Positions 58,001 through 64,000 of a stretch of DNA of 64,000 bases are shown in pieces; positions within the stretch are counted from its first letter, which is position 1, and each line of letters begins with the position of its first letter. Below the pieces are notes generated by a model. It was not told the DNA's origin. It ran no database searches and saw only the letters and a program-made list of their open reading frames with translations. The position numbers and the translations under genes are program-made. This DNA is from Coptis chinensis (Eukaryota > Streptophyta > Magnoliopsida > Ranunculales > Ranunculaceae), in the NCBI GenBank assembly GCA_015680905.1, contig CM027379.1, forward strand, positions 29,530,501-29,594,500, read 5' to 3'.

Positions 58001-61000
58001 ATCTTCTAGATCTTCAGGTTAAATTAGCAGGACATAGCTATTCCTCACAAAATAAATTATTAAGCTCTTCCAAAAAGTTGGCGATTGAAAAAACAAAAGA
58101 AAAACATAATTCAAGAAGAAAATAAAAACTAAACAAGAAAACAATTAGACATAGTTCACATTTTATATATATATATATATATATATCGGGCTGGCTACGT
58201 CGACATACAAAAATGACATACGGAATTGACATACGCAATCCAAAAGGACTTGCACATTGCTCTAAGGGCTGGTTTTTGGTAGATATTATCTCCCTACCAT
58301 GGATAGTATCTCCACAAAAAATCAGCTCAATCGGATATGTCTAGTCTTGTCAAAAAAGTGTTAAAATTATGGCCCGTCAGATAAATTTCTAATTTGAACT
58401 CAATTTTTGGTAGGGTTAGACATGTTCAAAGGAGCTGATTTTTTGTGGAGATGATCTCCATGTTGTGGAGATCACATCCATATAAAATCAGCTTTTAGTT
58501 CATTATGTAGGTAGGTAGGATTGCGTATGTCAATTCCGTATGTCATTTCTGTATGTTGACGATATATATATATATTACTCTTAAGTAGTAGGGATGGTAA
58601 GTGTTCAACACATATACTACAATAATCAGTGAAGTCAGTTGATTTTTGCCCCAAAATTATACAAAATTTTGAGGTCCACATTGCACCTCACATTTTTGTT
58701 TCAGTAACACAGGTACAAAAAGAAAATTTAACACCATAAAGCCTAGTTGTCTCTCTGACAACAACTTCCACTTAACTAAATTCAATTAACTATACTCTTT
58801 GTCATATCAGCCACCTACTAATTCAGTGGCCTATTGTATCTTCAAAACTGCTGCATTCAGTTTCACCCCAACTTGGTAAATACCTTTGGAATGATAAATG
58901 CCTAGATAAAACAGGCAATACAAGAGAATGCATCCTTGTGTAAAAGGCAAACAACTATCACGCCTTGCAAAAAATTAATCTCAACAAGAACCTCTAAAAA
59001 GATCATTTTACAGTAGGAGACTTGGTACATGTGCAACTGAAGTGGTACGAATTCAACATTCTTCAGCATGTGGTCAAGACTTTATGGAATCTTAGGATTG
59101 AGTTATAAATCAGTCAGGGACCTGATGGAGATAACATTGGGTGTCAATGCCTAAATGTTGGATCAACCATGGCGCTTGTGTTATGTGTGATACCTACTAA
59201 CTGAATGTTATATCTCAAGGGCCGAGACAGTTCCAACATTTAGGCAATTAAAAAGTCAGACCTGATTACACGATTAGTCAGAACAACCGTTCATGAATCA
59301 CCAACCACCCTTTTATAATTACCACACAGCTGCAGGAAAGCACAATATACCGCCACCAAAAGGTTCTAATAGTATAATTTAGAGTTTGGACAATGCAATA
59401 TGCCCTCAAATATCTTAATTTTACGACAGATCGTTCAAGTCAAATTACAGATTACCAGGTTCCAGATAGGAATACTTCTTGGCTTTGACATTAACTTGAA
59501 TGTTTAGATCTATCTATATAAGTGCTATTATGTGTCTCTCTGTGTGTATGAAAGAGAGAGTGTATTCCTGTTGTGGCACAGAGCATGCCAACAATTTATT
59601 CCTACATATTGTATACTAGAACGAAATGATTTGCTATCAATGACAAATAAGGGGTAGCTAAGATTATATAGAAATCTGTCGAATGTGTGTGCATCTGTGT
59701 CAGTCTGTCTCTGTGTGTGTCCGTGTGTGTGTGTGTGTGTGTGTGAGCCCAGAACTAGCTAGGCAATCTTTTCCTGCCAAGTAGTTCGCGAGACAAACAT
59801 TTGTTATAAACAACAGAAACAGTGATAGCAAAGGCTAACAACAACCCATGTCAACTGGAGGGAATAAATAATTAAATCTGATTTAACTCAATAAATGTCA
59901 ATAAGGAAATGCTAAAAACAAAAAGGTCTCAGCATATTGCTAGAATAAATTAACCGGCAATAGTAGTTATAAAACTATCACTAATAGTCGAGGAGTAACA
60001 GCATCATTATTACTATTGGCATTTGAAACAATTTCATGGTTTTCAAGCATCCTAAATCAGATCTTATATTCAACAAATTCAAGGTTTAAAATAATAAAAG
60101 CATTGGATAGTCTACCTTTCTACTCTTCAAATGGTAGAAGTCAATGAGGTCATCCGGTTGTGCATGAGAGATCTGAGCCTTTGCTTTTAACTCCTCTGTT
60201 TCTCGGATCTGTTTGTCCGCAAGCATTTTCACAAAACTCTCCCGGCATGACTGCAACCAAATCTTTCTAGTCTCATCACCAGTATTAGTCAGCAATCTTA
60301 TGCAAAGGACAATCCTATCGTAAGAATCATTGTCAATTGGGTGTGTAAGAAATGAAGACTGTCCTAGTTGCAGCATAGAGACCATGATCAGTAAAGCCTG
60401 AGTAGATGCTTTATTCACTTCAGCTTTGGACGGTTGAACCTCCTCCAGTCTCAAAACAAGCTTGGTCAGAGTACAAGCAACAACTGCCCCAAGGAAAAAG
60501 TCGCCAGTAAGAATCAAGGACCTCAAATTCCCTGGTGAAGACAAGGATCCTTGAACAAGGGTAGGGGGAGCGACGGCCGTTTCGGAGGCAGCACTCTGTG
60601 TGGCATAGGTCCCATCTGCAAGAATTGCTGGTCTTCTGGAAGAGACAGTGATGGAGTTTACTTGCTGTGATGATGTCTTTGACGAATCCACGCCATCTCC
60701 TTCTACAGCAACAGTGTAAAATGGGAGGTCACCCAGACATTGCTTAATAGCCGATATGCCACTTTCAACTTCAGAAAGCGAGAGACAGTACTCTCCAACG
60801 ATCCACAGGGCACAAGAACAGACCCGAGCAGCACGAATCTGGTAGAAAGTATCCAAGAGCCTTGTTATAATAGAAACCCTCAGCTTCGCATTGGTTTCAA
60901 TAATTTCCCGCACAAAAACAACGACATCCATAGCAGAAGCAACATTGTTATCACCCAAGAAATCCATCAACAAATGAACCACGGTGCTTGCCACATCAGG

Positions 61001-62167
61001 AAACTTGATTGCACATGAATGTATAGCTTGGACAAGCATCTGGCGATACTCTCCATTCTTCTCCAGCTCACCGCTCTGGGTTTTAACAACTTCCTTCTTC
61101 AGTGTAAGAACCACCTCATCAACATTCCTGGGGGTGATCAATTCAAGAGCAATGTCAATGGTCTTCCTCCTGATATCAAGATTTGGGCTCGAGAGAGCCC
61201 TAAGCACATCCATTATCATATCAACCAGAATATCCCTGTGAGAAATCTTAAGCTCGTTCAACCGATCAAGCACAATGAGCTTAACATTATTATCGCTCTG
61301 AGAAAGCAGAAGCTGACAATACGTCCCCGCAGCAGCTTTGATAACTGTCGGAGAAGACGACAGTGAAACAAGTGTCCCGGCAGCTTCATAGATAACAGCA
61401 GCAGATGGTGCATTCAAAAGAGACACAATAATCGCAAGGTATTTACCCTTCTCACCCTGCTTTGCTTTACAAACTTTCCGTATCAGCTCCAAAACAACCA
61501 TCTGAAGCAACTCATTCCAATCCGGAACACTATCGACATGAGCAAAAACATAATTTATCGCTCGTTCCTGAGCACAATTAAACAACATCAAAAATGCATT
61601 CCTCTTCGCAGACGGATCCATCTCTGTAAAAAGCGCCCGCTCAATCAACTCAGGAGCATCAACAAGTAACTGATCTCCATGTTGAAGATTATAAATCGAC
61701 ATAACAGCAAGAATGGCACTTTTCCTAATATAAGGATGCCGGTGTTCCAAATTAGCCAAAACAGACGGAATCAACGGTTCAATAATCTCCGTCTCTTTCA
61801 ACCTACACAAAAACCTCAACGTAACCCCGCGAATATACTCATTGGGATGCTGTAAATTATTCCTTAAATTCTGACAAATCAATATCATTTCCGGTAATAC
61901 CCTCCCTTTGGCATCCGTCTTATCAATAATCTCCAAATAAAGTAACAACAGTTTCTGAATGGTGTGGTCCTCAGACGGCAAAACGTATCTAACAATTGTA
62001 ATAAACAACTGCGGTAGCGTCTCGCCGTTCAATAATAACATAACTGCTTTTTTCATTGCTTCTACTTTAGCAGGTACATCGTTTCCTTCTAAAGCTTCTT
62101 TAATCTCATTGGCTAATGCCGGTGTCCCTTTATCGAAATGTATTAACAATGAACAGTGTTTCTCCAT
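55098..62167 (-). CDS. COPB1: Coatomer subunit beta (beta-COP), 950 aa, four coding exons
   Basis: Coding exons on the minus strand: 62167-60116, 57723-57214, 56265-56180 and 55302-55098; all introns GT-AG; total 2853 nt. Starts [20 protein letters not shown], as in plant beta-COP. Residues about 15-540 are the adaptin-like HEAT solenoid ([46 protein letters not shown]). A Ser/Thr-rich linker with [14 protein letters not shown] follows, then the coatomer beta C-terminal domain (from about 670, [20 protein letters not shown]) and the appendage platform ([20 protein letters not shown] ... [13 protein letters not shown]). Beta-COP is a core COPI coat subunit for Golgi-to-ER vesicles. Length matches the family (about 948). 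Upstream in-frame ATG at 62212 lies in the 5'UTR intron, so 62167 is the start. Intact. Confidence 0.97.
58186..58575. mobile_element. MITE with palindromic arms inserted in a (TA)n tract
   Basis: Outer arms are inverted: GACATACGGAATTGACATAC occurs at about 58214-58233 and, as reverse complement, at about 58525-58544; the match continues through CGCAATCC. Inner blocks are also inverted: TATCTCCACAAAAAATCAGC on the left against the reverse complement GCTGATTTTTTGTGGAGAT on the right. The element is about 0.37-0.39 kb and lies between TA runs (58163-58184 and 58562-58574), consistent with insertion at TA. The left arm has about 11 extra bases (GGCTGGCTACG). No coding capacity. Confidence 0.75.
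59700..59746 (+). repeat. GT microsatellite in coatomer intron
   Basis: CTGTGTGTGTCC followed by an uninterrupted GT run of about 12 units. A second interrupted GT/GA stretch lies at 59535-59560. Confidence 0.85.
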
Positions 62168-62184
62168 TTTATTTCTACTACGAT

Positions 62185-62325
62185 CTGAAACAAACAAGAA
62201 GGAAATTTTCAATCAAATTTATACTAAAGGTACAGATCTAGAAACAAATACTGAAATCAGATCTGAGATATTTCGAAATTTTTATACAAACGATATTATA
62301 AATAAAGATGGAGATGGAGACGTAC
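62185..62325 (-). other. 5'UTR intron of the coatomer gene
   Basis: On the minus strand ACAAG|GTACG at 62326/62325 is a strong donor and TTTGTTTCAG|ATCG at 62185/62184 a strong acceptor, 17 bases before the ATG. The intron is 141 bases long and AT-rich. Housekeeping plant genes often carry a leader intron that raises expression; that effect is inferred. Confidence 0.75.
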
Positions 62326-62375
62326 CTTGTTTCGAGTTTAGATCTGATTTAATGAATTAGTGAGGAGAGCGAAGA

Positions 62376-62384
62376 ATTTATATA
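62376..62384 (-). promoter_or_regulatory. Possible TATA box of the coatomer gene
   Basis: Reads TATATAAAT on the minus strand, about 50 bases upstream of the donor of the 5'UTR intron, giving a leader of plausible length. Confidence 0.55.
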
Positions 62385-62399
62385 TTACTTGTCAGTTGT

Positions 62400-64000
62400 C
62401 CACGTCATCATCTCACTGAAACTTTTTACATGTGGATCCGTTAACTGGGCTGGCTTCATCTAGTCGGGCTTAAGTGGAATTTTATCGAGAACTCAATCTT
62501 TATATATCTACTATCTATATACTAAAGTAGAGACCTCCAATGGAGAATTTTCTCTCTCCTAGGTGGCACTCTAATATCAAAGCTTTTGAGTCTGCTACGC
62601 CACGTGGATCTCTAATTGAAACCCTTCCTACTCTAATTGAAACACTTCCTACGTGTAATTAAGGAATAATACTACTCTAATTGAAACACTTCCCACGTGT
62701 ACTTAAAAGTTTACAATCAAACAATAACCGTGTATGAATGCAACAACTATGTTATGATTTCTGCTTTTTTGAATTGAGTCTTGGTCCTGCAAGTTTGATG
62801 TGCTAGGCGATTTCCCTCTCCATCAAATAAACCGGTCACTACTGAGTCTCCAAGTCCCACTAGGGTTGCATCGATCTCTCTTTGCAAAGGGCAATTCGAC
62901 CGCTAGACTTAGGCCTCGGGGGCTAGACCTTCCCTTTATAGATGAAAACACACCGCCCCCACCATTGTCCTCCATCAATGGCATATTGAGGGTGTGAGAG
63001 CCAATGTCGGTTTTGATCAAAAAGAAATAACTTTGACGCTTTCTAACCTCAAAAAATAAATAACGGACGGACTTCTTCAATTTCTCATATTCACCATCCC
63101 TTACTTCAACAATCGGCACATCCTCATCTAATCCACCTTCTTCCTCGAGAAAAATGTCATTGACCGTGCTTCTAGACTTTCTATGTCAATTTGGAGGTGG
63201 CTCGAAAAATGCGAAAATGGTCCAAATTCTAAGTAGTGAGCTCATGATCCCATCACGTAAACCCGCCATCTCTGTTTCCTTTTCGTGTGTTTGTTATTCT
63301 ATGGTTTAAGACGGTAATAGCCAAACAGAAACTGCTCATGGCTAGAGAAACCTTACGTTGGGGTGACTCAAACTTGAGGGAATGTAATGATTCCAATATA
63401 TCGAGCATGCACTTCGATTTGGATTCCGCTTTCGGCTTTTTTTCTGTATAAGATCCAACAAAGTATTATGAAAAGATTGCCTATTTTTAGGAACTATATA
63501 AGAGTCCTGCTAAAAATAGGTATAGATTGTTACCGAAATTTTTCCATCCCGACAACACGAGTCAAGCAATTAAAGTGATAATTACAACTACTAGAGTTAC
63601 AATAATTCCTCCCAACCCTACCTTAGATACAAGGAAACCAATAACCGAGAGAAGATAATGAATTTGCTTACTACAAATGCAATAAATTAGGGGGAGTGTA
63701 TGCCAAAAAAATGGGACAATGTCCACATGCAACCAGCTCAAAATTGCCGATCCCACCACAACACCCCACCTATTCCCCAATAGTTATCACAGTTGATTTT
63801 CACGCAAGATGCACAACAACGCGCTTCTTATATACTCTCATAAACTGAAAAACTAAATGTCTAGGTGCATTTGGAAACATATTCAGATTAAGATAACAAT
63901 CAAAGATAATAACCTTAACAATTTGACCTTAAGACGTGCCCGACCTAATTCCCTCAAAACGGATGGCCCCCATTTGGAAGGAAACTACTCACGTAATATA
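62400..64000. other. Upstream intergenic region, no recognised gene
   Basis: 62600-62700 has three imperfect copies of CTCTAATTGAAACACTTCC(C/T)ACGTGT-like sequence. A minus-strand open frame from about 63190 to 62823 encodes roughly 120 residues without a clear ATG (includes VEVRDGEYEKLKKSVRYLFF and MEDNGGGGVFSSIKG). I recognise no family; it may be a gene fragment or chance. The rest is AT-rich. Confidence 0.4.

Larger units (their letters stand above)
57724..60115 (-). other. First coding intron of the coatomer gene, 2.4 kb
   Basis: GTAGAC donor at 60115, CAG acceptor at 57724-57726. It is noncoding and AT-rich, and holds a MITE at about 58190-58565, TA microsatellites around it and a GT microsatellite at 59709-59744. 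The large size compared with the two introns further downstream is largely due to repeat content. Confidence 0.85.

Noticed and set aside
60740..62360. Plus-strand open frames across the coatomer exon
   Set aside because: They are antisense shadows of a well-conserved coding exon and show no family resemblance.
62500..62560. Helitron-like start (TCTACTATCTATATACTAAAG)
   Set aside because: No CTRR end with a hairpin was found downstream and no RepHel frame; too short a match in AT-rich DNA.

Overview
This window is nuclear DNA of a plant, most likely a eudicot. The genes have GT-AG introns and TATA boxes, and the mobile elements are plant-specific lineages: Athila and Tat Ty3/gypsy retrotransposons, CACTA (En/Spm) transposons, plant L1-type LINEs and MITEs. 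I could not fix the species from sequence alone.

Positions 1 to about 39,050 are a nest of decayed transposons. From 1 to 13,918 there are overlapping pieces of Athila elements in both orientations: LTRs, polypurine tracts, protease and pre-RT fragments, and env-position ORFs. A 489-bp fold-back MITE lies among them at 2339-2827. A 4.3-kb CACTA-like element (14270-18577) splits an Athila LTR. A Tat-lineage element follows on the + strand: pol remnant at 18665-20366, integrase C terminus at 34878-35096, tandem repeats, an antisense gene at 35882-38221, then PPT and LTR. It is split by a 14.5-kb CACTA element (20367-34874) flanked by TAT target duplications; removing the element and one TAT rejoins the Tat integrase frame. 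That CACTA carries a dead TNP2 transposase, a captured fragment of a GRWD1-type WD40 gene, a minus-strand Athila element (gag-pol plus one LTR) and a LINE ORF1.

Positions 39,660 to 64,000 are a gene island. They hold a small secreted Cys-rich defensin-like gene (39766-40062, +), a PR-1 gene (42984-43496, -), a LINE interrupted by a CACTA-related fragment with a captured RRM exon (46373-50529), a broken inverted PR-1 copy (about 51421-51759, +), a two-exon PTRHD1-type gene (51904-52822, +), an unidentified pair of exons (53357-53944, +) and an intact coatomer beta-subunit gene (62167-55098, -; four coding exons, 950 aa, plus a 5'UTR intron).

Functionally, the intact genes serve vesicle traffic (beta-COP), possible peptidyl-tRNA or related hydrolysis (PTRHD1) and extracellular defence (PR-1, defensin-like). 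They look independent of one another. Most of the window's biology is transposon nesting, gene-fragment capture and mutational decay, including recurrent stop codons at family tryptophan positions. I found no convincing wholly new system. The host-gene captures by CACTA elements, the antisense gene of the Tat element and the palindromic minisatellites deserve the second look.
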